From NCBI GenBank assembly GCA_017795105.1, contig CP051247.1, forward strand, positions 806,001 through 870,000: a stretch of 64,000 nucleotides of DNA. Direction: 5' to 3'. The notes below the pieces were generated by a model. It worked only from the letters and a program-made list of their open reading frames with translations, had not been told where the DNA came from and searched no databases. Source of the DNA: Planctomycetaceae bacterium (GTDB lineage Bacteria; Planctomycetota; Planctomycetia; Planctomycetales; Planctomycetaceae). How positions within the stretch are numbered: position 1 is the stretch's first letter; every line of letters starts with the position of its first letter. A program made the position numbers and the translations under genes. This document shows, piece by piece, positions 55,669 to 64,000 of the stretch.

Positions 55669-55986
55669 ATGAACACTACCACTTCCCTCGATTCCGTCCA
55701 TCACATCGCTATCTCGGTCGAAGATATCGCCGAAGCCGTCAACTGGTACCGCGAAACCTTCCGCTGCGATGTCGTCTATCAGGACGATACCTGGGCCATG
55801 CTCCAATTCGCCAACCTGCAGATGGCTCTGGTTGTTCCCGGTCAGCATCCGCCGCACATCGGCTTCGCCATTCCGGATGCCGAGAAATACGGCGAACTCA
55901 AGCCGCACCGCGACGGCACCCGCTCGGTCTACACCGCCGATCCATTCGGCAACGTGGTCGAGATGATGGACGATCAGTCGATCTGA
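55669..55986 (+). CDS. VOC (glyoxalase-like) family protein
   Basis: 105 aa, one VOC unit. VHHIAISVEDIAEAVNWYRE at the start and YTADPFGNVVEMMD near the end are the two halves of the glyoxalase/VOC pattern, with a histidine and glutamate for metal. Substrate unknown. It is packed between a small SH3-like gene and an M28 peptidase gene (31-base gap). Confidence 0.82.
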   Translation: MNTTTSLDSVHHIAISVEDIAEAVNWYRETFRCDVVYQDDTWAMLQFANLQMALVVPGQHPPHIGFAIPDAEKYGELKPHRDGTRSVYTADPFGNVVEMMDDQSI

Positions 55987-56017
55987 TCGGAGAGCTTCAC
56001 CGAGGATCCCGAGATCC

Positions 56018-56908
56018 ATGGAAGCCGCCGACCGTCACACGATTGAATCCAATCTCCGCCAGCATGTTGATGTGCTGGCGGGTCTCATCGGCCCTCGCAC
56101 GCTTGCCAAGCCTGATTCGATCACTGCAACAATCGGCTACCTTCAACAGCAGTGGAAAGCAGGCGGCTTCGACGTCGGTCGCGAGGAGTACGATGCCCTC
56201 GGTGATGTGGCCACCAATCTCTTCGTGGAAACCAAAGGAACGCATCGTCCACAGGAGATCGTACTGCTCGGAGCGCATTACGATACGGTCGCCACAACTC
56301 CCGGAGCCGATGACAACGCCTCAGCCGTATCCGTGCTGCTCGAGGTGAGCCGGCTATTGTCAGGGTATTCCGGGAAACGCACGGCTCGCTACGTCGCTTT
56401 CGCCTGTGAAGAACCGCCCTACTTTCATCTCGACGCTATGGGCAGCCAGCAGCACGCCCGCGAGTGCCGTCGTAAAGGCGAACAAATCACCGGGATGCTC
56501 TGCCTTGAGATGGTCGGCTACTTCTCGCAGGAACCAAGGTCACAGCTGGTTCCCGAGACGATTCCAAAGCTGCTGCATCGATGCTTTCCCTCTCGCGGAA
56601 ACTTCCTGGCAGCAGTCGGGAACATGGCCTCGGTCCGACTCGCCACGTCATTCCGCAGAGGCTTCAAACGAGGAACGAAGCTCCCGCTGTTCTCCATCTG
56701 CCTCCCGGAGCGAATCCGTGAAATCCGTCTCAGCGATAACAGTTCCTTCTGGGACCAGAACTACCCGGCCCTCATGCTGACAGACACGAGCTTTCTGAGA
56801 AACCCGAACTATCATCAGGCGAGCGACCTTCCGGATACTCTCTGCTATTCGAGCATGACAGATGTCGTGCTGGGAGTCGCGTCGGCGATGCGATACCTGC
56901 TGAAATGA
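56018..56908 (+). CDS. M28 family peptidase
   Basis: 296 aa, no signal peptide. M28 metal sites: LLGAHYDTVATTPGADDNAS (His and Asp ligands, bridging Asp), FACEEPPYF (catalytic Glu pair), LEMVGYFSQEP, and a late His in NPNYHQASDL. Family members are zinc aminopeptidases or related peptide hydrolases. Without a signal it is probably cytoplasmic. Last gene of the VOC run; an inverted repeat follows its stop. Confidence 0.88.
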   Translation: MEAADRHTIESNLRQHVDVLAGLIGPRTLAKPDSITATIGYLQQQWKAGGFDVGREEYDALGDVATNLFVETKGTHRPQEIVLLGAHYDTVATTPGADDNASAVSVLLEVSRLLSGYSGKRTARYVAFACEEPPYFHLDAMGSQQHARECRRKGEQITGMLCLEMVGYFSQEPRSQLVPETIPKLLHRCFPSRGNFLAAVGNMASVRLATSFRRGFKRGTKLPLFSICLPERIREIRLSDNSSFWDQNYPALMLTDTSFLRNPNYHQASDLPDTLCYSSMTDVVLGVASAMRYLLK

Positions 56909-56932
56909 ACCGGCATACTCAGCAACACGAAA

Positions 56933-57027
56933 GAAACCACAGAGGCACGGAGAACACAGAGGTTTCCGCGTGCTTCCAGGTGTGATCGGGTTGCCGAGCT
57001 CTCTGTGACCTCTGTGTTTCAGTGGTC
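56933..57027. repeat. Inverted repeat with CTCTGTG motifs
   Basis: Arms of about 20-28 bases (56933-56961 and 57001-57027) containing accacagaggcacggagaa-like text and its imperfect complement. It lies between the convergent M28 and HD genes. Such (A)CCACAGAGxCACxGAGA repeats occur in several bacterial phyla (from memory). Confidence 0.6.
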
Positions 57028-57049
57028 GTACAGACTCAACGGCTGTGAC

Positions 57050-58378
57050 TCAATCGTCGAGTCGCTCGATCGCCCTCAACACCATCTCTTCGGTGATCTG
57101 CCCTGCCCTTTCCGGGGAGACGAACAGGCGGACCTTCTTGACGTAGTCGTCGAACTGGCGATGAGCGAGGGCTTCCACAACCGGTGAGACCGAAGCCAGC
57201 GGACGATATCGCTCTTCCTTCGTAAACAGCACGTCGATCTTAAACTCAACTTCCCGTCGTGGGGGCGGAGCATCGATCAGGAGTTGCAGCGGCCGCAACG
57301 GAGTCTCGAGCTGTTCGTTCAGCAGCGACTGCAAACGATCCATTCGCTCGACCAATTCCCGATAAGGCCGATAAGCCAGCTTCTCGAAAATAAGACTGTG
57401 GTCTACCGCAGAGTACTCGGCGATCCGCTTGTAAATTTGCCGACGGGTGCCGAAGAGACCTTCCACCAGCGGCTCGCAGTTTGTCCCCGCTGCCGCCGTT
57501 CGCATCTGTTCGATCGACTCCGATTCCCGCTGGCGGAAGAACGCCTGCAGATCGATGCGGTCCCGCAGTTCATAGAAGCAGCGGGCAAACATCGTCGTCG
57601 CGCTGCGGACCGCATGGTGCCAGTAAACTTCGCTGAACATCACGTAACGGGCAAAGACCATCAGTTCGGCGGCCGTTTTGCCTTTGGACGTAATCGCCAG
57701 ACCATCCCCCTGCTCATTAACAGTCAGCGAGTTGATCAGCCGATTGCGGTCGAAGTTACGTCCATAAGGTACCCCCGCGTGCAGGCTGTCGCGATCGAGA
57801 TAGTCGAGCTTGTCGATGTCGATCGGACCGGACAGGATCGATCGCAGCAGTTTCCGCGTTGGCGAGTTCTTCTTCGCCACGAGAATATCGAGCACATCAG
57901 CCGGATCGATGTTCCAGACCTCGCGCAGAACGCGGTTGAGTTCGGTCTCTTCGAGCAGAAAGCTGCGGGCAAACTCTTCGTGGTCGGGGATCTCGGCCAG
58001 CGCCATGTCTTCAATCGGATGGCAGAAGGGCCAGTGTCCCAGATCGTGCAACAGCGAAGAAACGAGCAGCAGCTCGGCATCGGGAATCGTGCAGAGACTG
58101 CTAAACCGCGCGTTCCTGCTGAGATGTCGGAGATATCGAACGGCGTTGTGATACACCCCGAGCGCATGTTCGAAGCGGGTATGCGTCGCCCCGGGATAGA
58201 CGCGGGAGACTAACCCGAGTTGACTGATATACTGCAGCCGCTGGAACTGAGGCGTATCGACAATCGCCCGAACGCGCTCGGTAAACGGAACATCCTGTTC
58301 GCATGGAATGCGAATAATCCCCCGCCCTGCCTGAGAAGCAGTGATCTCAGGAAGCTGTCCGATCGTTTCCACGGACAT
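57050..58378 (-). CDS. HD domain phosphohydrolase, SAMHD1/dGTPase-like
   Basis: 442 aa. RLQYISQLGLVSRVYPGATH and TRFEHALGVYHNAV (His71), then LLHDLGHWPFCHPIED (His111-Asp112), and DIDKLDYLDRDSLHAG give the four HD metal ligands. The order matches dNTP triphosphohydrolase-like HD proteins, possibly cleaving deoxynucleotides or another phosphoester. It follows the helicase gene upstream by only three bases, so the two are one operon. Confidence 0.88.
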   Translation of the reverse strand: MSVETIGQLPEITASQAGRGIIRIPCEQDVPFTERVRAIVDTPQFQRLQYISQLGLVSRVYPGATHTRFEHALGVYHNAVRYLRHLSRNARFSSLCTIPDAELLLVSSLLHDLGHWPFCHPIEDMALAEIPDHEEFARSFLLEETELNRVLREVWNIDPADVLDILVAKKNSPTRKLLRSILSGPIDIDKLDYLDRDSLHAGVPYGRNFDRNRLINSLTVNEQGDGLAITSKGKTAAELMVFARYVMFSEVYWHHAVRSATTMFARCFYELRDRIDLQAFFRQRESESIEQMRTAAAGTNCEPLVEGLFGTRRQIYKRIAEYSAVDHSLIFEKLAYRPYRELVERMDRLQSLLNEQLETPLRPLQLLIDAPPPRREVEFKIDVLFTKEERYRPLASVSPVVEALAHRQFDDYVKKVRLFVSPERAGQITEEMVLRAIERLDD

Positions 58379-58381
58379 CGT

Positions 58382-60751
58382 TTAGTTCCCCATCATCTCA
58401 AGCATCTTGTCGGTCGTTTCCGGATCGACCTCGCGGCAGGCTTTGCTGATCGTTTCGTCCCAGAACATGAGCCGCGACTGCCAGACTTCTTCGTTCATGC
58501 CTTCCGGACAAAGGTGTTCGAACTCTTTGACGAGCAGAACGAATCGCAGCAGGTGCCGGAAGACGATCCCCTCCTGCTTCGTCAGGTCGCGTCCGGTTAC
58601 ATAGTTCTGGAAGTTGCCCCCGAACTTGAGCAGGTCGCCGACGATCCAGACCGGCAGGATATTCACGCCGTGTACGCCGGGGAACTCGGAACGGAACAGC
58701 ATGTTGACCTTATCACCGATCGGTGGCGGATAGTCTTCGTAGAGAATGTCACGCGGGTCATCGGGCGGCTGTTGCCAGATGCGATGACTCGGCAGCTGCC
58801 CCTGCTCGACCAGTTCGTGGTCGACGACGCTGCGAGCCAGTTCGCCCGAAACCAGCAGATCGACAGGCACGCGGACATCCCGCAGCATCGAGCCGGGAAC
58901 TTCGAGCACGCTCTCGAGAATCTGAATCTGTTCGAACTCGTCGGCCTTACCGAGCAGCTTCAGCAGATAGCAGCCGTAGACAGGATTAATGCTGCGGAAC
59001 TGCAACAACTCATCAAGACGCTCCAGCGGAACGGCCCGACGGGGAATCCAGTTGTCCTCGGCTGGTTTAGCCGCGGCTTTCCCGGGATCCTTCTTCGGGG
59101 TTTCCTTCTTCGCGTCCGGCTCGATTGCTTCCTGCAGCAGTTGACCGAACAATCCGAGTCCTTCGCCGAAGCCGTCCTCGGCAGATTCAGCCTTGTCCTC
59201 GGTCTGGCTTTCCTTAACGACCTTCGGCTCGGGAGGAGGCGGGTCGAGTTCGATGAAGTCGCCGGCCCATAATGTTTTCAACATTCGGAACAGCTGCTTC
59301 TCGGCCTGATCGCGGGCTTTGCCTTCGAGCATGCGACGAGACACGAAGTCCCGCAAACGCTTCACGTCGGGCGAATCTTTAATCAGCCACGCCAGCATGC
59401 GCCAGGGAAGATGCCCCCGGCTGCTGAGGTTCGCTGGCGGTGCATTGCGAAGTTTCTCGAACTGGTCTTCATTCCAGTACTGCCGATTGCTGTTTCGCGT
59501 CGGCATCTTCTTCTTCATTCGCTTCTTGGCTTTGATCAGATTCGGATCTTTCGTGTCCTCGGGAATCTGATCGTATTTCTCCTTGAAGCGGAGAATCTTC
59601 ACGTCGTCTTCGTCCGGAATCGCGAAGACGTAGCCCACTTTATCGTACTGCGGCCGCCCTGCCCGACCGAACATCTGATGAGCCGAGCTGGCATCGATCA
59701 GTTTCATCTTGCCAGGAGGGCCCTTAATCAGCGATATCAGCAGGACCGAACGGGCAGGAAGATTGATCCCGGCCGCCAGCGTCTCTGTGCACATGCAGAC
59801 GGAAAGCAGTTTCTCCTGAAACAGTTCCTCGACGATGCGTCGATACTTCGGCAGCACGCCGGCATGATGCACGCCGACGCCTCGCATGAGGATCGGCTTC
59901 AGTTTCGGTCCGGCTCCCTGTGACCAGTCGTATTGTTCCAGTCGCTTCGCCAGTTCGGCCTGGCGTTCTTTCGTGACCAGCCGTTTGCCCTTCAGCTGCT
60001 CGGCAATGGACCAGCACTGGGAACGATTGAAGCAGAAGACGAGCGCCGGAACGTAATTGGTCGCGTCATCGCCGGCGGCCATGATTTCCAGCTGCTCATC
60101 GAGCATCTGGTCGGGCACCCAACGGAAGTTGAGTGGTACCTTGCGATCTTCCGACTGAATCAATCTCAGCTTGCGGCCGTGCTGATTGCGAAGCCACATC
60201 AGAAACTCAACCGCGTTTCCAACCGTGGCCGAGAGCAGCATCAGCTTGACGTGCTGAGGCAACAGGCCGAGCGTAAGTTCCCAGACCGCTCCCCGTTCGG
60301 GGTCGTTGAAGCTGTGGAACTCGTCCATCACGACCGCGAAGGTTTCGTTGAAATCGTGACCTTCGGCGTCGAGAAGACGATTCAGCAGAATTTCCGCGAC
60401 GACCACCAGTACTTTGGCGCCCGGGTTGACCTTGCGATTCCCGGTGACGAGTCCAACGTCTTCCGCCGCGAATCCCCAGCGAATGGCCGCCTGCTGAATT
60501 TCGTTGAATTTCTGCTCAGTCAGTGCAATGAGAGGCGTCGTGTAGTAGGCGACTTTCCCAGTCTGCAGCGCCTCAAAGAGGGCGGCTTCGGCGATCAGCG
60601 TTTTCCCCGTTCCGGTGGGAGCACAGACCAGAATGCCCTCTTCCGAGGTGAACCAGGTGAGGAGAGCTTCTTCCTGAACCGGATAGGGTTCGTACGGGAG
60701 TTGCTCAAGATACGCGGTCGCCAGTTCGTCGCGATCAACTGCCTTGTTCAT
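58382..60751 (-). CDS. Ski2-like DEAD/DEAH helicase
   Basis: 789 aa from MNKAVDRDELATAYL; a further frame opens at 60802. Superfamily 2 motifs: PYPVQEEALLTWF (Q-like), APTGTGKTLIAEAAL (Walker A, 44-51), YTTPLIALTEQK (Ia), VMDEFHSFNDPERG (DEFH, motif II), LLSATVGNAVEFL (III), then LVFCFNRSQC, HHAGVLPKYR and MFGRAGRPQYDKVGY. A C-terminal helical region follows with KKETPKKDPGKAAAK linkers. It unwinds RNA or DNA. It is transcribed with the HD gene (3-base gap). Confidence 0.92.
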   Translation of the reverse strand: MNKAVDRDELATAYLEQLPYEPYPVQEEALLTWFTSEEGILVCAPTGTGKTLIAEAALFEALQTGKVAYYTTPLIALTEQKFNEIQQAAIRWGFAAEDVGLVTGNRKVNPGAKVLVVVAEILLNRLLDAEGHDFNETFAVVMDEFHSFNDPERGAVWELTLGLLPQHVKLMLLSATVGNAVEFLMWLRNQHGRKLRLIQSEDRKVPLNFRWVPDQMLDEQLEIMAAGDDATNYVPALVFCFNRSQCWSIAEQLKGKRLVTKERQAELAKRLEQYDWSQGAGPKLKPILMRGVGVHHAGVLPKYRRIVEELFQEKLLSVCMCTETLAAGINLPARSVLLISLIKGPPGKMKLIDASSAHQMFGRAGRPQYDKVGYVFAIPDEDDVKILRFKEKYDQIPEDTKDPNLIKAKKRMKKKMPTRNSNRQYWNEDQFEKLRNAPPANLSSRGHLPWRMLAWLIKDSPDVKRLRDFVSRRMLEGKARDQAEKQLFRMLKTLWAGDFIELDPPPPEPKVVKESQTEDKAESAEDGFGEGLGLFGQLLQEAIEPDAKKETPKKDPGKAAAKPAEDNWIPRRAVPLERLDELLQFRSINPVYGCYLLKLLGKADEFEQIQILESVLEVPGSMLRDVRVPVDLLVSGELARSVVDHELVEQGQLPSHRIWQQPPDDPRDILYEDYPPPIGDKVNMLFRSEFPGVHGVNILPVWIVGDLLKFGGNFQNYVTGRDLTKQEGIVFRHLLRFVLLVKEFEHLCPEGMNEEVWQSRLMFWDETISKACREVDPETTDKMLEMMGN

Positions 60752-60895
60752 GGTGACGACCGTACTTCCTGTTGTCGTGTTCTTCGCGGTCAGAAGGAGC
60801 AACCAAGATTCGTACGCTGATCTCCACGCGTGGTACGGCTTCTTGTATGCCCCGCATTACGGAGGCGAAATGCCGCCGCTATGAAGTCTGCCGAA

Positions 60896-62518
60896 CTAGA
60901 CCGGCACCGCGACCTGATCCTGACGTCGGTCCAATGCGGCCTGAATAAAGCCCTGGAACAGCGGGTGCGGTGCGAGCGGCTTGGAGTGGAACTCCGGGTG
61001 GAACTGCACCGCGACAAACCACGGATGATTCTCGACTTCGACAATTTCCACCAGTCCGCTGTCCGGGTTGGCTCCGGCGATACGCATCCCGGCCTGCTCG
61101 ATGGCTTCGCGGTACTCCGGATTGAACTCGTAGCGATGGCGATGACGCTCTGACACTTCCGACTGCCCGTAATGCTGAGCCGACAGACTGCCGTCCATCA
61201 GGGTACAGGGCTGAGCCCCGAGCCGCATCGTGCCGCCCTTGTACACGATCTTCTTCTGTTCTTCGAGCAGACAGATGACCGGATTATTAGTACTCGAGTT
61301 GAACTCGGTGCTGTTCGCATCTTCGTAGCCGCAGGCGTGACGAGCGAACTCGATGACCGCACACTGCATTCCCAGGCAGATGCCGAAGTAGGGAATCTGT
61401 CGTTCGCGGGCATAACGGGCGGCTCGAATCTTGCCTTCAATTCCTCGCATGCCGAAGCCGCCGGGAACGAGGATGCCATCGACTCCACGCAGCAGGAGTT
61501 CGGGATCTTCCTCTTCGAGTTCGTCGGCAGAAACACGCTTAATGATGACCCGCGCCCGGCTGGAGAAGCCGGCGTGGTCGAGGGATTCATAAATGGACTT
61601 GTAAGCGTCGCGATGTTCGATGTATTTCCCGACAACGGCGATCGTGACTTCGTGCTCCGGATGTCGAATGTTGTGCATCAGTTGCTTCCAGTCGTCCAGC
61701 TGACACTGGGCCTGGGGCAAATGAAGTTTGTCACAAATCAGCCGATCAATCTTGTTCTCCGCCAGACCGAGGGGAACTTCGTAGATTGACAGAGTCTTGT
61801 CGACTTCTTCGATCACTGCGTTCTTCTCGACGTTGCAGAACAACGCAATCTTCTCGGCATTGTCGCGTCCGAGCGGGCGTTCGGTGCGAATGACCAGGAT
61901 GTCGGGCTGAATCCCGATCTCCCGCAGCTGACCGACGCTGTGCTGCGTCGGTTTTGTTTTCAATTCGCGAGCCGCCTTGAGATACGGCACCAGCGTGAGG
62001 TGCAGGAACAGGCAGTTCTCTTTGCCGACTTCGAGCGGCACCTGCCGAATGGCTTCAAGGAACGGCAGTCCTTCGATATCTCCCACCGTGCCGCCAAGCT
62101 CGGTGATGACGACGTCGATATCGGGCCCCGCCTGCGAGAAGATCGCCTCTTTGATCTCGTCGGTAATATGCGGAATGACCTGAACGGTGGCCCCGAGGTA
62201 TTCTCCGCGGCGTTCCTTATCGAGTACGGCCTGATAAATCTGCCCCGTCGTATAATTCGACGAGCGTGACAGCGGGCTGCTTGTGAAGCGTTCGTAATGG
62301 CCGAGGTCGAGGTCGGTCTCGGAACCGTCATCGAGCACGTAAACTTCGCCGTGCTGATAAGGGCTCATGGTTCCCGGATCGACGTTCAAATACGGGTCGA
62401 GCTTCTGCATCCGGACCTTAAGGCCGCGACGCTCCAGGAGAAGGCCAACCGACGCCGAGGTGAGACCTTTTCCGAGAGAACTGACCACACCACCGGTCAC
62501 GAAAATAAACTTTGTCAT
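60896..62518 (-). CDS. pyrG: CTP synthase
   Basis: 540 aa, standard length. Synthase half: TKFIFVTGGVVSSLGKGLTS, then KLDPYLNVDPGTMSPYQHGEV, ELGGTVGDIEGLPFLEA. Glutaminase half: PYFGICLGMQCAVIEFARH with the catalytic Cys and VQFHPEFHSKPLAPHPLF with the His-Glu pair. It makes CTP from UTP with ATP and glutamine. Its partner gene kdsB lies upstream (167-base gap) and uses CTP, so a joint unit is logical. Confidence 0.97.
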   Translation of the reverse strand: MTKFIFVTGGVVSSLGKGLTSASVGLLLERRGLKVRMQKLDPYLNVDPGTMSPYQHGEVYVLDDGSETDLDLGHYERFTSSPLSRSSNYTTGQIYQAVLDKERRGEYLGATVQVIPHITDEIKEAIFSQAGPDIDVVITELGGTVGDIEGLPFLEAIRQVPLEVGKENCLFLHLTLVPYLKAARELKTKPTQHSVGQLREIGIQPDILVIRTERPLGRDNAEKIALFCNVEKNAVIEEVDKTLSIYEVPLGLAENKIDRLICDKLHLPQAQCQLDDWKQLMHNIRHPEHEVTIAVVGKYIEHRDAYKSIYESLDHAGFSSRARVIIKRVSADELEEEDPELLLRGVDGILVPGGFGMRGIEGKIRAARYARERQIPYFGICLGMQCAVIEFARHACGYEDANSTEFNSSTNNPVICLLEEQKKIVYKGGTMRLGAQPCTLMDGSLSAQHYGQSEVSERHRHRYEFNPEYREAIEQAGMRIAGANPDSGLVEIVEVENHPWFVAVQFHPEFHSKPLAPHPLFQGFIQAALDRRQDQVAVPV

Positions 62519-62685
62519 CGCCTGTTTGCTCTGGGGAGGAAGGAAGAAAACCTGATGGGAGGGCGCAGCCGAACGCGGTCCGGCCGAGATTCCTGCGCAC
62601 TCATTCGACGAGCGGCATCATTCAGCGGGTAGTGTATCTGTTTGCCGCCGCTCAGACCAGCGGTTGAAACCGACGAATCGAAAAG

Positions 62686-63453
62686 TCAGTTTCTCGCCTT
62701 AAAACGAGCCACAAATGACTCGTAATCGGCAGGTGTATCAATGCCACGTGATGCGTCCGACACCACGGTCACGTGGATCTGGGCTCCCGCCTGCAACGCA
62801 CGCAGCTGCTCGAGCTGTTCAATCGTTTCGAGAGACGCCGGAGGCATCTTCACAAACGCCTGGACAAATTCGGCTCGATAGGCATACAGGCCGATGTGCT
62901 GCAGCCAGGGCGTCGGCTGCTGAGGGCTGGCTTCTTCGAACCATTCGGCCGGATCGCGATCGCGGGAATGGGGAATCGGCGACCGGCTGAAATACAGGGC
63001 GGCTCCGTTCGAAGCACAGACGACCTTCACGCAGGCAGGATCGTTCAGCTGTTCGACACTCTGGATGGGATTGGCCAGCGTCGCCATTTCGTACTGCTCG
63101 TTCTTCTCAAGTGCTTGAACAACACGGTCAATATGGCGAGGATCGATCTCTGGCTCATCGCCCTGAATATTGACCGCGATGCGACACTGGCTGTTCAGAT
63201 TCTGCAGAGCAACAGCGATACGTTCGGTTCCATTAGCGCACTCACCAGTCATGCAGACCTCTGCTCCGAAGCGTTCGCATTCCTCAGCGATTTCGGTGCT
63301 GTCGGTAGCGACGATGAGACGATTGAGCTGTTTCGCCTTCTGAGCAGCCTGCCAGGTGTGTTCCAGCATCGAACGCCCGGTTTCACGTAGCAGCAGCTTT
63401 CCAGGCAGCCGCGACGATTTCAGACGAGCCGGAATAATTCCCACAACTTCCAT
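62686..63453 (-). CDS. kdsB: 3-deoxy-manno-octulosonate cytidylyltransferase
   Basis: 255 aa. GIIPARLKSSRLPGK with the nucleotide-binding Arg/Lys, VATDSTEIAEECERFGAEV, AVNIQGDEPEIDP (Mg site) and LQHIGLYAYRAEFVQAF. It activates Kdo with CTP for lipopolysaccharide assembly, implying a Gram-negative type outer membrane with Kdo. It precedes pyrG, the CTP source, on the same strand. An ATG at 63453 begins a good N-terminus. Confidence 0.93.
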   Translation of the reverse strand: MEVVGIIPARLKSSRLPGKLLLRETGRSMLEHTWQAAQKAKQLNRLIVATDSTEIAEECERFGAEVCMTGECANGTERIAVALQNLNSQCRIAVNIQGDEPEIDPRHIDRVVQALEKNEQYEMATLANPIQSVEQLNDPACVKVVCASNGAALYFSRSPIPHSRDRDPAEWFEEASPQQPTPWLQHIGLYAYRAEFVQAFVKMPPASLETIEQLEQLRALQAGAQIHVTVVSDASRGIDTPADYESFVARFKARN

Positions 63454-63901
63454 TTGTGATTGTTCCTGTGATGAATCCTATTCGACCCAACGAAGATCGG
63501 GTGCCATGCACACGCTCGCGTGGGCATGCTGCGTATTGACTTCAAAACGTCCAACGAAAGCGATGGCTCAGAGTTCTAATTCTGAGTGGCGCTGCCACAA
63601 GAGGCTTGTCTTCTCACACTGCTGAAGAGTTCGCGATCGCCGTCAGTTCTGGTCTCAACGGGAACTGGCTTAACGACACTTAAGATAAGCCTCCTGCTGC
63701 TTTGCAACACAGAGATGACCCCTTCGTGCCATTCTGCCCAAGAGAGTTCGATTTCTTTCGAGACGTTGCCAACCGGCGGCGATTGTAGCAATCGCCGGGG
63801 CGGCCCGATATGATCTTACAGCAACGAAGGAGAATGCGTCGATCTGAAGATGCTCTCAGGATCCGATGGCGATTTGAAACCAAGACTGATGAGGAACCCC
63901 C
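63454..63901. other. Intergenic region with a small hairpin
   Basis: 448 bases between divergent kdsB and the last gene. A perfect nine-base stem, cggcgattg/caatcgccg (63777-63797) with loop tag, lies about 105 bases before the next ATG. No gene recognised; short frames here overlap one another and lack support. Confidence 0.4.
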
Positions 63902-64000
63902 ATGAAGCTCTGCTCTTCACTGCTCGGCTCGCTGCTGCTGGGCGCATTACTGGCGATGCCGGTTCAGGCGGAACAGAACACTCTGACCGAAGCCGAAAAA
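63902..64000 (+). CDS. Secreted protein, 3' cut by window edge (possibly DUF1080)
   Basis: 33 codons visible. Signal peptide MKLCSSLLGSLLLGALLAMP then VQAEQNTLTEAEK. In planctomycetes an NxLTxxEK start after a signal peptide often begins a DUF1080/3-keto-disaccharide hydrolase-like domain; this is inference since the rest is outside. GAGGAA lies about six bases before the ATG. Confidence 0.6.
   Translation, partial: MKLCSSLLGSLLLGALLAMPVQAEQNTLTEAEK

Noticed and set aside
58220..59272. 350-codon plus-strand frame over the helicase gene
   Set aside because: It overlaps helicase and HD genes with strong motifs, and is a shadow frame.
57050..60751. Calling the helicase-HD pair a proven antiviral system
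   Set aside because: The families also have housekeeping roles and there is no defence-island context; kept only as a finding to check.
63586..63813. 75-codon plus-strand frame before the last gene
   Set aside because: No ribosome-binding site, overlaps an opposite frame and a hairpin; low-complexity translation.

Overview
The window looks like a chromosomal stretch of a planctomycete (Planctomycetales type). It is about 57-58 percent G+C by eye and encodes three secreted type I sulfatases, three Hanks-type Ser/Thr kinases, an archaeal-type formylmethanofuran dehydrogenase subunit (FhcA), a PQQ-like WPQWRGP protein, a Tat-exported beta-propeller and KdsB for a Kdo-containing envelope. Family and phylum assignments are from memory of the families, not from a search. 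No rRNA, tRNA, CRISPR array, insertion sequence, integrase or phage module was found.

Layout. 1-5.8 kb: the 3' part of an ActP-like solute symporter, a small lipoprotein/hypothetical pair, a DUF2007/zinc-ribbon protein, and fhcA behind a small membrane protein gene. 5.9-11.9 kb: an exported isoaspartyl methyltransferase homologue, two overlapping paralogous genes sharing a CCFG motif, a YfcE-like phosphoesterase, and a sulfatase followed by kptA. 11.9-16.7 kb (minus strand): fxsA-coaB, ygfZ, and a compact uvrA paralogue that probably starts at ATT. 17-22.3 kb (plus strand): a tight run of SEC-C/TPR protein, ribD, DUF1294 protein and a second sulfatase. 22.4-26.8 kb (minus strand): FHA-kinase, KaiC-like ATPase, YeiH-like transporter and a small membrane protein. 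27.4-31 kb: a membrane-anchored coiled-coil protein with a BRCT-like end, PlsC and a class V aminotransferase, closed by a long palindrome. 31.2-36.1 kb: maf behind a sigma-54 activator, purD, and a glycosyltransferase.

36-47.5 kb: a degenerate phosphohexomutase behind a large kinase, an HMA-like lipoprotein, a PQQ-type propeller protein, a Tat-exported propeller protein, a secreted hypothetical, a third kinase and a CPBP protease. 47.5-50.8 kb: an AT-richer orphan gene next to a dispersed palindrome, clpX, and two small hypotheticals. 50.9-57 kb (plus strand): a glycosyltransferase, a sulfatase fused to a SecD-P1-head-like domain, malate dehydrogenase, a small basic protein, a VOC protein and an M28 peptidase. 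57-63.5 kb (minus strand): a Ski2-like helicase with an HD phosphohydrolase, and kdsB followed by pyrG. The right edge cuts a secreted protein, probably DUF1080.

Most genes are housekeeping or typical planctomycete envelope functions. The most unusual items are the sulfatase-SecD head fusion (52108-53976), the exported PIMT with an extra C-terminal domain, the BRCT-like end of the membrane coiled-coil protein, the compact UvrA with an apparent ATT start, the FHA-kinase/KaiC-like ATPase pair, and the helicase/HD pair. No complete new defence or mobile system can be claimed from sequence alone.
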